A DNA stretch of 64,000 nucleotides from an uncultured Eubacteriales bacterium. GTDB taxonomy: Bacteria; Bacillota; Clostridia; Oscillospirales; Oscillospiraceae. Below the pieces are notes generated by a model. That model had not been told where the DNA came from. It saw only the letters and a list, made by a program, of their open reading frames with translations, and did no database searches. A program made the position numbers and the translations under genes. This document shows positions 8,197-15,001 of this stretch, piece by piece (the first letter of the stretch is position 1; every line of letters starts with the position of its first letter). Where the stretch lies: assembly GCA_900545495.1 (NCBI GenBank), contig UQZJ01000001.1:62001-126000 (forward strand), in the 5' to 3' direction.

Positions 8197-9288
8197 TCAG
8201 GTATCCAATTTTTCGGAAAGCGCCTTGTCCAGCCGCACCGCGCCGTAGAGATTTTTGGCCGAGCAGCCCGCCCGTCCGCCACCGGCACAGGCGCAGGCGC
8301 AGGCACAGGCACAGCTGCTGGCGCAGGCGCAGTGTCCGCCGCCGCCGAAGCCGCCGCCGCCAGACCCACCGCCGCGGCTGCCGCCGCCGAAGCCGCTGCT
8401 ACTGCTGCGGGGCGGGCGGGGCCGTTTCTTGGTGCCAACGCTGCCGGGACGGGGCTTGCCGTCCCGTCCGGCGGGGTACCAGAGGTGGTTGACGAACACA
8501 TACCGCGTGCCGAAGCCGCCGGCGTAGCCGCCAGCTATCTCCCGAATGATCCGCACCACCACCCAAACGATAAAGATGGTGATGATCAGCGTCAGGAACA
8601 GGGCGGCCATGCCTATGTCCTCGTCCTCGTCGTACCAGTCGTCATAGTCATTGTCGGGCTGGCTGCCGATGCTGTTCTCCGGGGACAGCACGGTGGGCCA
8701 GTCGGTGTAGCGCACCTTCACGTTCATCTTGTAGCCGTAGGACTGGTCGGAGGCGGTGATGGTCAATCCATCCGCCACCGTCACGCTGTCCGCGCCGGAA
8801 ACTGTCCCCTCGGTGAAGTCGCCGGTCAGACCGGCGGGGTCGTGCCACGTCAGGGTCATGGCCCCCATCTTGGCCTCGTCGAACCATCCGGGGGTGTAAT
8901 CGTAGAGCACCGCGCCGCCGTCCAGCCCGTACATATACTCCTGCACCCAGCGATAGGAGAACGTAAACGTCTCGTTTTTCTTGTAGGCGCGGTCCAGATA
9001 GATGTACATATAGCGGTTGTCGAAGGACAGGCGCTCGATGTTGTCGGTCAGGGCGGTCTTCTCCCGGATGGAGCCGTTGGGGATGCCGACCTTCAGCTCC
9101 TGCCCGTAGGGCAGCTCCTCCAGCGCCGTCCACGTCAGGGAGACGGTGATGGTCAGGCTGCCGTCGTCGGTGTTGGGCAGCACGTCCACGTCGTAGCGGT
9201 CGATGTAGTCGTAATCTGCCCATGCAATGGCGGTGCAGCACAGCGCCGCCAGCACCGTCAGCAGCAGGATATGCAGCTTCTTCAGCAT
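8197..9288 (-). CDS. Membrane protein with a cytoplasmic Gly-rich, Cys-Ala repeat tail
   Basis: A 363-residue protein in clear sections: signal peptide (1-24, cut likely after AWA), an extracytoplasmic beta-rich domain (about 25-215) resembling DUF2207-type proteins in overall plan, an acidic stretch (213-225), one membrane helix (about 227-247), a basic Arg/Lys/Pro stretch (275-294), a Gly/Ser-rich stretch (295-318) and a tail with eight Cys. The tail has His319 and Cys at 320, 322, 326, 328, 330, 332, 334 and 342, mostly alternating with Ala, then GGGRAGCSAKN. The positive residues after the helix put the tail in the cytoplasm. The gene overlaps the radical SAM gene by 7 bases. A modified-peptide or metal-binding role for the tail is an inference. 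No function is known to me. Confidence 0.75.
   Translation of the reverse strand: MLKKLHILLLTVLAALCCTAIAWADYDYIDRYDVDVLPNTDDGSLTITVSLTWTALEELPYGQELKVGIPNGSIREKTALTDNIERLSFDNRYMYIYLDRAYKKNETFTFSYRWVQEYMYGLDGGAVLYDYTPGWFDEAKMGAMTLTWHDPAGLTGDFTEGTVSGADSVTVADGLTITASDQSYGYKMNVKVRYTDWPTVLSPENSIGSQPDNDYDDWYDEDEDIGMAALFLTLIITIFIVWVVVRIIREIAGGYAGGFGTRYVFVNHLWYPAGRDGKPRPGSVGTKKRPRPPRSSSSGFGGGSRGGGSGGGGFGGGGHCACASSCACACACACAGGGRAGCSAKNLYGAVRLDKALSEKLDT
8286..8314. repeat. Hexanucleotide tandem repeat coding for Cys-Ala units
   Basis: Five near-identical CRCAGG units (+ strand) encode the alternating Cys and Ala codons of the tail. Cys codons vary between TGC and TGT, so the repeat is kept at protein level and not just by DNA copying. 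Confidence 0.8.
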
Positions 9289-10667
9289 CGCGCCCCCTCC
9301 TCCCTGTTGCCGCCTTGCAGCTGGCAAATATGGTCCATTTTGGCACTCTCCGCCCGGATGGCGGCGCAGCGTTCGCTGTTCCAGACGGACGCCCAGTCGT
9401 CGGTGAGCATATTGCCCAGCGGGGCGCTGCTCAGCCAGCTCTGACAGGGGATGATGCTGCCGTCCGGCGCCAGCGCCATGTTGCTCAGGCAGGCGCCGCA
9501 GCTGGGGATCAGGTGCAGTCCCAGTGCGCGCAGCGTCTCCTCCGGCAGCCAGCCGGGGCTGGTGAAATCCAGCTCCATGCCCAGCTCCTCCACCACGGCC
9601 GCCGCCTCTTGCAGCACCTGTGTCAGCGCCTGCTCCGTCAGACGGGTGGCGCGGCTCTCCGCGCCCTCGGCGCTGCCGGAGGGGATCAGGCCGGAGCAGG
9701 TGGCGTACCGCACACCCAGAGACGCGGCAAAGCGCAGCGTGGCGGCATAGTCCGTGTTCAGGCTGCACAGCGGCGTGTTCACGGAGACGATCAGCCCCGC
9801 TGCCACGGCGTTTCGGATGCCCTGCACCGTCTTTTCAAAGCCGTCGGCGCCCACCAGCGCGTTGTGGATGGCCGGGTCAGCGCTGTACAGGGTGACCTGC
9901 ACGCTGTCCAGGCTTGCGCCGTACAGCTTGGCGCACAGCTCCGGCGTCAATAGCTGGCCGTTGGTGTTCAGCCGGGTGACGAACCACTGGGCGGCGTCCA
10001 CCAGCTCCACCAGATCGGCGCGGAGGGTGGGCTCGCCGCCGGTAAACGTGACCTGCGGGATATTGGCGCTTCGCAGGCGGCGGAGGATGTCCAGCCACTG
10101 CTGGGTGGACAGCTCCGGCGCGTCCGCCAGCGACTGCCCCGCAGCGTAGCAGTGCAGGCACTTCTGGTTGCAGTGCCACGCGCCGTCCTTGCGCATGGCG
10201 CTGAGCATCAGATCCATGCGGTGGGGCGCCGTCATCTCGGCGGCATAGTCGCCCAGCGACAGAACGCCCACCTCCGCCTCCGGCTCCTGTCCCCGGGCGA
10301 TGGCCACCAGCGAGGTGAGCATCAGGGACAGATCCTCCGCCAGCTCGGTCTTTTTGGTGAACGGATAGGTCTTGTGTGTCTCCGCCACGGCGGCGTCCGC
10401 CATAGCGCGCCAGTCGGACTCGCTGATCTCCAGCCCGGCAAAGGGCTCCAGCCTGTCCATAAAGTTGGCCAGCAGAATGGCCCACGACAGGTTCAGCGGT
10501 ACCAGCTTGTCGCCGTTGAGCAGCAGCAGAAACGGCGCGTCCGGCGCGTCCTCCCGCGGGGGGATCATGTGGATGCGGACAGCGCCGCGTCCCTTGGGGT
10601 CTAATGTAATGTGCCGCACGCAGCGCAGGTGCTTCCGGCGATATCGCTGCTCCAGAAAAGTGGGCAT
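9282..10667 (-). CDS. Radical SAM protein with SPASM-like C-terminus
   Basis: A 461-residue radical SAM enzyme. The [4Fe-4S]/SAM motif is CNQKCLHC (Cys166, 170, 173; CX3CX2C), followed by a GGEP SAM-binding motif near residue 211. The C-terminal quarter has several Cys (CGAC, IIPC, ERC, HIC and the last residue), the pattern of a SPASM/twitch domain that holds extra clusters in peptide-modifying enzymes. The first 125 residues (NGDKLVPLNLSW, then helices) could be a PqqD-like peptide-recognition domain; this is an inference. The ATG at 10667 follows GGGAGG and was preferred to an upstream ATG. It is cotranscribed with the Cys-tail protein, the obvious candidate substrate. Confidence 0.85.
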   Translation of the reverse strand: MPTFLEQRYRRKHLRCVRHITLDPKGRGAVRIHMIPPREDAPDAPFLLLLNGDKLVPLNLSWAILLANFMDRLEPFAGLEISESDWRAMADAAVAETHKTYPFTKKTELAEDLSLMLTSLVAIARGQEPEAEVGVLSLGDYAAEMTAPHRMDLMLSAMRKDGAWHCNQKCLHCYAAGQSLADAPELSTQQWLDILRRLRSANIPQVTFTGGEPTLRADLVELVDAAQWFVTRLNTNGQLLTPELCAKLYGASLDSVQVTLYSADPAIHNALVGADGFEKTVQGIRNAVAAGLIVSVNTPLCSLNTDYAATLRFAASLGVRYATCSGLIPSGSAEGAESRATRLTEQALTQVLQEAAAVVEELGMELDFTSPGWLPEETLRALGLHLIPSCGACLSNMALAPDGSIIPCQSWLSSAPLGNMLTDDWASVWNSERCAAIRAESAKMDHICQLQGGNREEGARC

Positions 10668-10702
10668 AGGCAAGCCTCCCTTCCATGCATTCAGATGCGT
10701 AG

Positions 10703-10731
10703 AGTATACCACAGGCATCGGCGGATGGCAA
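10703..10731 (-). promoter_or_regulatory. Promoter of the radical SAM / Cys-tail unit
   Basis: On the - strand TTGCCA (10731-10726), a 17-base spacer and TATACT (10708-10703) with TGG before the -10. It directly follows the divIC terminator, so the two-gene unit has its own promoter. Confidence 0.75.
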
Positions 10732-10758
10732 CAAAAACGCCCCGCCTTCCGGCGGGGC
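10731..10758 (-). terminator. Intrinsic terminator after divIC
   Basis: On the - strand an 8-bp GCCCCGCC/GGCGGGGC stem with a GGAA loop is followed by GTTTTTGTT. It closes the long recJ-to-divIC gene run. Confidence 0.85.
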
Positions 10759-10772
10759 AGCGTGCGCTCTGG

Positions 10773-11066
10773 TCAGTCGTTGACGTCGTAGAAGATACGC
10801 TCGCCATCCTCGGCCAGACCCAGCAGGTCGCGGGCCAGCGCCTTGATGAACTCCGGGTCGTCCTTCTTGCTCAGATCAGAGCGGAGCGCCTCGTTGGCCT
10901 GTGCTTTCTCCTGCATCTGCTGGGTGAGGGCCGCCTCCTGCGCCCGCACATCCTTCAGCCGCCCGTAGACGTTGATGATCTCCACGCCCACCACCACGAT
11001 GAGCACGCTCAGCACCAGCAGCAGGACAGCGCTGGGCTTTTTTTTGCGGGCCTTTTTCTGCGCCAT
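10773..11066 (-). CDS. divIC: Septum formation initiator DivIC/FtsB-like
   Basis: A 97-residue single-pass protein: basic N-terminus (MAQKKARKKK), one membrane helix (about 12-32) and an extracytoplasmic coiled coil (about 33-70) ending in the family's short C-terminal block with EFIKALARDLLGLAEDGERI. DivIC joins FtsL and DivIB in the divisome. It ends the yabP-yabQ-divIC order known from Bacillus. A strong GGGGGAGGACAGAC ribosome site precedes the ATG. The start lies 191 bases inside the open frame of yabQ. Confidence 0.92.
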   Translation of the reverse strand: MAQKKARKKKPSAVLLLVLSVLIVVVGVEIINVYGRLKDVRAQEAALTQQMQEKAQANEALRSDLSKKDDPEFIKALARDLLGLAEDGERIFYDVND

Positions 11067-11538
11067 GTCTGTCCTCCCCCTTTCGCGGCCCTTTTGACCG
11101 CATTCGTACCTTTATTGTAGCGCAGGCGCGGCGAAAAGGAAAGTGTTTTTTCAGGAAAATGGCGGCTTTTTTCAGCCACCGGACGGCGATCACCGCCGGA
11201 CAGCACAGCAGACGGCAGAACTGCACCGCCGCGTCCAGCCAGAAATTCCACAGCGGACGCAGCAGCGGCGGCAGCGTCAGCCCGTACAGCACCGCGCCCA
11301 GCGCCACGCCGGTGAGCATATACAGCCGCAGCTCCCCCTCCCCGATGCGCAGGGTGAACCACAGCAGCAAAAGCCCCAGCACGGTGATATACAGACCGTC
11401 GGCAAGGCCGGTGAGACGCCGGTCACGGCGGCGGCGAAGCCGCACGGCGCGCAGCAGGTCATAGACCATGGCGGAGGCTGCGCCCAGCAGCGCCGCCGTC
11501 AGGTAGGCGGTCAGCTGTTGGGAGACATGATTTTCCAT
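10876..11538 (-). CDS. yabQ: Spore cortex biosynthesis protein YabQ
   Basis: The first about 140 residues match YabQ: an N-terminal helix (MENHVSQQLTAYLTAALLGAASAMVYDLLR), a short basic loop and further membrane helices (about 47-65, 70-90, 100-120). YabQ is needed for spore cortex formation and sits in the outer forespore membrane. The frame carries no stop before divIC and runs 191 bases into it, giving 220 residues. The last about 70 are Arg/Gly/Ala-rich shadow-like sequence. Either the real protein has this odd tail or a frameshift near the poly-T runs at 11147 or 11166 removed a stop near 11113. Confidence 0.8.
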   Translation of the reverse strand: MENHVSQQLTAYLTAALLGAASAMVYDLLRAVRLRRRRDRRLTGLADGLYITVLGLLLLWFTLRIGEGELRLYMLTGVALGAVLYGLTLPPLLRPLWNFWLDAAVQFCRLLCCPAVIAVRWLKKAAIFLKKHFPFRRACATIKVRMRSKGPRKGEDRHGAEKGPQKKAQRCPAAGAERAHRGGGRGDHQRLRAAEGCAGAGGGPHPADAGESTGQRGAPL

Positions 11539-11539
11539 A

Positions 11540-11827
11540 TCAGCCGAACAGCCGGGACAGGAACGACCCCTGCCGCACCTCCGTGTCCTCGTAGGTCACG
11601 GCGTCGATGCGGCCGTCCACCTGCATCTCGCCGCCGTCCAGCGACAGCTTGCCGATATGCAGCTCCTCCCCGGTGATGATGAGCGTGCCGGCGCTGGTGG
11701 TGGTGACGATGCAGCTCTCGTCAAAGCGCACCACATCCTCCACGCCGGAGATGCTCAGCTTCTCCCGCCCCTCGATCTGGAGGCGGTGATAGGCGGCGGC
11801 GCCGCCGTCGGTCATGTCGTAAGGCAT
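11540..11827 (-). CDS. yabP: Sporulation protein YabP
   Basis: A 95-residue YabP/YqfC-family protein with the typical ...REKLSISGVEDVVRFDE... core and a C-terminal SFLSRLFG. YabP is a sigma-E-controlled spore coat/cortex protein. It overlaps the start of yabQ by a few bases. The first ATG follows directly on a T6 run; a second ATG four codons later (Met5) has similar spacing from GGAGGGAG and could be the true start. A sigma-E-like promoter and a terminator-like hairpin lie just upstream. Confidence 0.9.
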   Translation of the reverse strand: MPYDMTDGGAAAYHRLQIEGREKLSISGVEDVVRFDESCIVTTTSAGTLIITGEELHIGKLSLDGGEMQVDGRIDAVTYEDTEVRQGSFLSRLFG

Positions 11828-11880
11828 AAAAAAGCGCTCCCTCCCACAGAGTTTTCACTCCATCGTATGAGGGAACGCCC
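11828..11880 (-). terminator. Terminator-like hairpin before yabP
   Basis: On the - strand 11879-11870 pairs with 11843-11834 (10 bp, one G-U), enclosing a 25-base loop with its own GAGT-GAAA-ACTC hairpin, and is followed by six T that touch the yabP start codon. The yabP ribosome site lies in the 3' arm. Transcripts coming from rqcP should stop or be masked here. Confidence 0.65.
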
Positions 11881-11890
11881 GGTATTATGA
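11862..11890 (-). promoter_or_regulatory. Probable sigma-E promoter of yabP-yabQ
   Basis: On the - strand TCATAAT (11890-11884), a 14-base spacer and CATACGAT (11869-11862), close to the Bacillus sigma-E pattern (KMATATT, 13-15 bases, CATACANT). The gene downstream belongs to the sigma-E regulon in Bacillus. The start of transcription would fall in the loop of the hairpin at 11828-11880. Confidence 0.65.
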
Positions 11891-12148
11891 CAGTTTGTCC
11901 GGCTGAGGCGCGGCCTCGCGGTACATGGCGGCCGCCGCGTCCTTGCCCACGTTCTCCGTGACGCTCAGCACCTCCACCGTCAGGGTGTTCTGGCCGAAGC
12001 GGATGGAGATGACATCGCCCACCTTCACATCGTAGGATGCGCGCTGCACCCGACCATTGACGGTGACGCGCTCGTTGTCGCAGGCCTCGTTGGCCACGGT
12101 GCGGCGCTTGATGAGGCGGGACACCTTCAGATATTTGTCAAGACGCAT
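11885..12148 (-). CDS. rqcP: S4-domain RNA-binding protein RqcP
   Basis: An 87-residue protein made of an S4 RNA-binding domain (MRLDKYLKVSRLIKRRTVANEACDN... then VTVNGR) and a short acidic tail. RqcP (YabO) works with RqcH on stalled 50S subunits to add alanine tails during ribosome quality control. It sits between hup and yabP, its usual position. A GGAGGAATCCT ribosome site precedes the ATG. The hup terminator lies just upstream, so transcription is probably by read-through or an unseen promoter. Confidence 0.93.
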   Translation of the reverse strand: MRLDKYLKVSRLIKRRTVANEACDNERVTVNGRVQRASYDVKVGDVISIRFGQNTLTVEVLSVTENVGKDAAAAMYREAAPQPDKLS

Positions 12149-12165
12149 AGGATTCCTCCTTAAAA

Positions 12166-12198
12166 CGGTAAAGGAGCCGGTGTGGTCACACCGGCTCC
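12166..12198 (-). terminator. Terminator or attenuator between hup and rqcP
   Basis: A 12-base inverted repeat (12173-12184 with 12187-12198) is followed on the - strand by TTTACCGTTTT. It probably trims transcripts so that the abundant HU message is separated from rqcP. Confidence 0.7.
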
Positions 12199-12211
12199 CG
12201 TGAAAGCAAAA

Positions 12212-12487
12212 TTACTCCGCGACGGCGTCCTTCAGAGCCTTGCCGGCCTTGAAAGCGGGTACCTTGGCGGCGGGGATCTCCACGGTCTCCTTGGTACGGG
12301 GGTTCAGACCGGTACGGGCGGCGCGCTTCTTGGTCTCGAAGGAGCCAAAGCCCACCAGCTGCACCTTCTCCTCGGCCTTCAGCGTCTCGGTGATGGTCAG
12401 CAGCGTCGCATTAACGGCGGCCTCGGTGTCCTTCTTGGACAGGCCGGTCTTCTCCGCCACAGTGGCGATCAGTTCGGTTTTATTCAT
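12212..12487 (-). CDS. hup: DNA-binding protein HU
   Basis: A 91-residue HU/IHF-family histone-like protein with the N-terminal [20 protein letters not shown] helices and the DNA-binding arm around [22 protein letters not shown] dimers bend and coat the nucleoid. The start was chosen at the ATG behind GGGAGGAAG; the longer frame lacks a ribosome site. The placement between mazG and rqcP is common in Clostridia. Confidence 0.97.
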   Translation of the reverse strand: MNKTELIATVAEKTGLSKKDTEAAVNATLLTITETLKAEEKVQLVGFGSFETKKRAARTGLNPRTKETVEIPAAKVPAFKAGKALKDAVAE

Positions 12488-12563
12488 GATACTTCCTCCC
12501 AAAAATTCATTTGTTGACGCCGTTCCCCTCCGGGCGGCGTATCTCAAAACGATCGAGATCGCA

Positions 12564-13352
12564 TTAAGAACGTTTTGCTTCGTTCCACAGGGCGGTCATC
12601 TCCTCCAGCGACAGCTGGGAGACCTCCCTCCCCTGTGCCGCCGCACCGTTCTCCACGGCACGAAAGCGGCGGATAAATTTTTCGCAGGTGCCGTTGACCG
12701 CGTCCTCCGGGTCGCAGGCGCAGAACCGCCCCACCTTTACGGCGGCGAACAGCACATCGCCCAGCTCCTCCGGCACGTCGCCGTCTTCCTCCACGGCGCG
12801 GCGCAGCTCGGCCACTTCCTCCTCCAGCTTGTCCAGCGCGCCCTGTACATCCGGCCACTCGAAGCCGGCGGACGCCGCCTTGTTCTGGAGCTTTTCAGCC
12901 CGCCAAAGACCCGGCAGGCTCCGCGCCACACTGTCCATGCTGTCGGCCACGGTCTTCTGACCCTTTTCCTGCCGCTTCAGCTTGTCCCAACTGACAAGCA
13001 CCGACTCGGGCGAGTCCTCGCGCTGGCTGCCGAACACATGGGGGTGGCGGAACAGCAGCTTCTTCACCACGCCGTCGCACACGTCGTCTATGGTGAAGCG
13101 TCCCGCATCGGACTCGATGTCCGCGTGGAACACCACCTGCATCAGCACGTCGCCCAGCTCCTCCTTGAGAAGCACGGGGTCGTCGTTGTCGATGGCCTCG
13201 GCGGCCTCGTAGGCCTCCTCCAGCAAGCCGCGCCGGATGGGCTGGTGGGTCTGCGCCTTGTCCCAGGGGCAGCCGTCCTCCGAGCGGAGCAGGCGGATGA
13301 TCTCCAGCAGATCCTCGTAGCCATACTGCGGTTTCCTAACAAAATTTATCAT
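12564..13352 (-). CDS. mazG: Nucleoside triphosphate pyrophosphohydrolase MazG
   Basis: A 262-residue tandem-domain MazG. The first domain holds [27 protein letters not shown] and the EELGD metal-binding motif; the second repeats the pattern at about 175-215 ([20 protein letters not shown]). MazG hydrolyses (d)NTPs to monophosphates and clears damaged nucleotides; in Bacillus the homologue is the C-terminal part of YabN. This version lacks the N-terminal methyltransferase-like domain of YabN. It lies between spoVB and hup. Confidence 0.94.
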   Translation of the reverse strand: MINFVRKPQYGYEDLLEIIRLLRSEDGCPWDKAQTHQPIRRGLLEEAYEAAEAIDNDDPVLLKEELGDVLMQVVFHADIESDAGRFTIDDVCDGVVKKLLFRHPHVFGSQREDSPESVLVSWDKLKRQEKGQKTVADSMDSVARSLPGLWRAEKLQNKAASAGFEWPDVQGALDKLEEEVAELRRAVEEDGDVPEELGDVLFAAVKVGRFCACDPEDAVNGTCEKFIRRFRAVENGAAAQGREVSQLSLEEMTALWNEAKRS

Positions 13353-13400
13353 ACTTATGCTCCTATTGCAAGAGGTTTTCGCTTTGCCAACCCCAAAAGT

Positions 13401-14987
13401 TCAGCGCAAATGCAGTATTTCCGCGATTTTCTCTCCCTTGGGCAGGCCAATAACGTCAGCCCGCGTCACCGCGCCCAGCGCCAGCGCCAATATGCCGTAG
13501 ACCACGGCGGCGATAAGGATGGCGGGCAGCACCGCCCAGCGCTCCGGCAGGCAGCGCACCAGCACGCCGTAGGACGAGCGGGCGGCCAGCGCCATCACCG
13601 CCGTGATGAGCAGCGGCTTGGCAAACAGGTGGAGGTAGGCAGGGCGCTCCGGCACACAGCGGGCGATGGCGATGAGGTTCAGCACCACGATCAGGGCGTA
13701 GCAGTACAGCGTGCTGACCGGCGCGCCCCGGACGTTGGTGGCGGGGTCGCCCACCATCAGGTAGTTGGTGACGATCTTCAGGACGCCGCCGCACAACAGG
13801 GTAAAGACGGGGATGTACTCCTTGCCGTAGGCCTGCAAAACACCGTTGGTGGCCACCATCAGGCACACGAAGATACAGGCAAGGCCCAGAAAGGTCAGGT
13901 GGTAGGCGGCGGCCTCGGCGGTATCCGGCACCGCCGGGTACAGCAGGTGCAGGATGGGCCCGGCCAGCACGGACAGCCCCGCCCCGGCGGGCAGGGCGAC
14001 GAGGGTAGTCAGCTTCAGGGCAGCGGCGGTACTGCGTCCCGCGGCGGCGCGGTCGCCCCGGGCCAGCGCGTCGGCGATATCCGGCACCAGACTGACGGTG
14101 ACGGGGTAGATAAAGGACGGCGGCAGGACGAACAGCGTCATACCGAAGGTGTACTCGCCGTACAGGGCGCTGGCGGCGGCCTCCGTATATCCCAGCGTGT
14201 TCTGGAGGGTGGACATGACCAGCGCCTGATCCAGCAGGGTGATGAGGCTCATGCCCGCCGCTCCCAGCGTGATGGGGATCCCGGCGGTCAGCAGCTCACG
14301 GAGGATCTCGCGCCGCGCAGGCGGCCGGTCGAAGGCGGCGACGCGCTCCCGCCGGCGCAGGAGAAACACCGCCAGCACCGTCAGCGACAGCAGGGAGCCG
14401 GCGGTAACGCCGGCAATGGCCCCGGCGGCGCACAGTGAGGCGTCCGCGCCCCGGCGCAGCAGCAGCAGGCACAGGGCAAGGCCGATGACCAGCTTTCCGG
14501 CGGACTCCGTCATCTGGCTGACGGCGGTGGGCGTCATGTCGCCCAAGCCCTGCGTATACCCCCGGATGGCGGAGGTCAGGCAGACGAACAGCACCGCCGG
14601 GCCGAGGACCCGGATGGCGGGCGCGGCCAGCGAGTCGTGGAGCAGGCCGCTGAGCACCTGTGGAAACAGGCACATAACGGCGCTGCACACCGCGCCGATG
14701 ACGGCCAGCAGCGCCAGCGCCGTCTGGAAAATGCGGCGCTGGGCGTTGCGTCTGCCCTGCGCCGCTGCGCGGGATACCAGCCGGGACAGCGCCAGCGGCA
14801 GTCCTGCCGTGGACAGCACCAGCAGCAGATTGTAGATGTTATAGGCGGCGTAGAAGTGGGCCATGCCCTCCTTGTCCAGCAGGTTGCCCAGTGGGATCTT
14901 GTAGAGGGCGCCCAGCACCTTGGTCACCGCCACGGCAAAGGCCAGCACAGCGGCGCCGCTGATAAAGTTGTGCCGTCGCTGTGCCAT
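13401..14987 (-). CDS. spoVB: SpoVB-like lipid flippase (MOP superfamily)
   Basis: A 528-residue polytopic membrane protein with about 14 helices, of the polysaccharide-transport / MurJ-like branch of the MOP superfamily. It starts with the family signature of a helix after RRHNFISGAAVLAFAVAVTKVLGALYK and the YNIYNLLLVLSTAGLPLALSRLVS segment. The Bacillus relatives are SpoVB (spore cortex) and YabM/YtgP. The position upstream of mazG-hup-rqcP-yabP-yabQ matches YabM, so the paralogue name is not certain. It starts 14 bases after the hemZ stop with GGGAGG as ribosome site. Confidence 0.85.
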   Translation of the reverse strand: MAQRRHNFISGAAVLAFAVAVTKVLGALYKIPLGNLLDKEGMAHFYAAYNIYNLLLVLSTAGLPLALSRLVSRAAAQGRRNAQRRIFQTALALLAVIGAVCSAVMCLFPQVLSGLLHDSLAAPAIRVLGPAVLFVCLTSAIRGYTQGLGDMTPTAVSQMTESAGKLVIGLALCLLLLRRGADASLCAAGAIAGVTAGSLLSLTVLAVFLLRRRERVAAFDRPPARREILRELLTAGIPITLGAAGMSLITLLDQALVMSTLQNTLGYTEAAASALYGEYTFGMTLFVLPPSFIYPVTVSLVPDIADALARGDRAAAGRSTAAALKLTTLVALPAGAGLSVLAGPILHLLYPAVPDTAEAAAYHLTFLGLACIFVCLMVATNGVLQAYGKEYIPVFTLLCGGVLKIVTNYLMVGDPATNVRGAPVSTLYCYALIVVLNLIAIARCVPERPAYLHLFAKPLLITAVMALAARSSYGVLVRCLPERWAVLPAILIAAVVYGILALALGAVTRADVIGLPKGEKIAEILHLR

Positions 14988-15001
14988 GCCGCACCTCCCG
15001 C

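Noticed and set aside
8286..8314. Possible CRISPR or satellite array
   Set aside because: Units are only six bases, without spacers, and are fully explained by the Cys-Ala codons of the - strand gene.
8255..8527. A + strand frame encoding Gln-Ala-Gln repeats
   Set aside because: It is the antisense reading of the Cys-Ala tail codons, with no ribosome site, and the - strand frame has signal peptide, membrane helix and domain structure.
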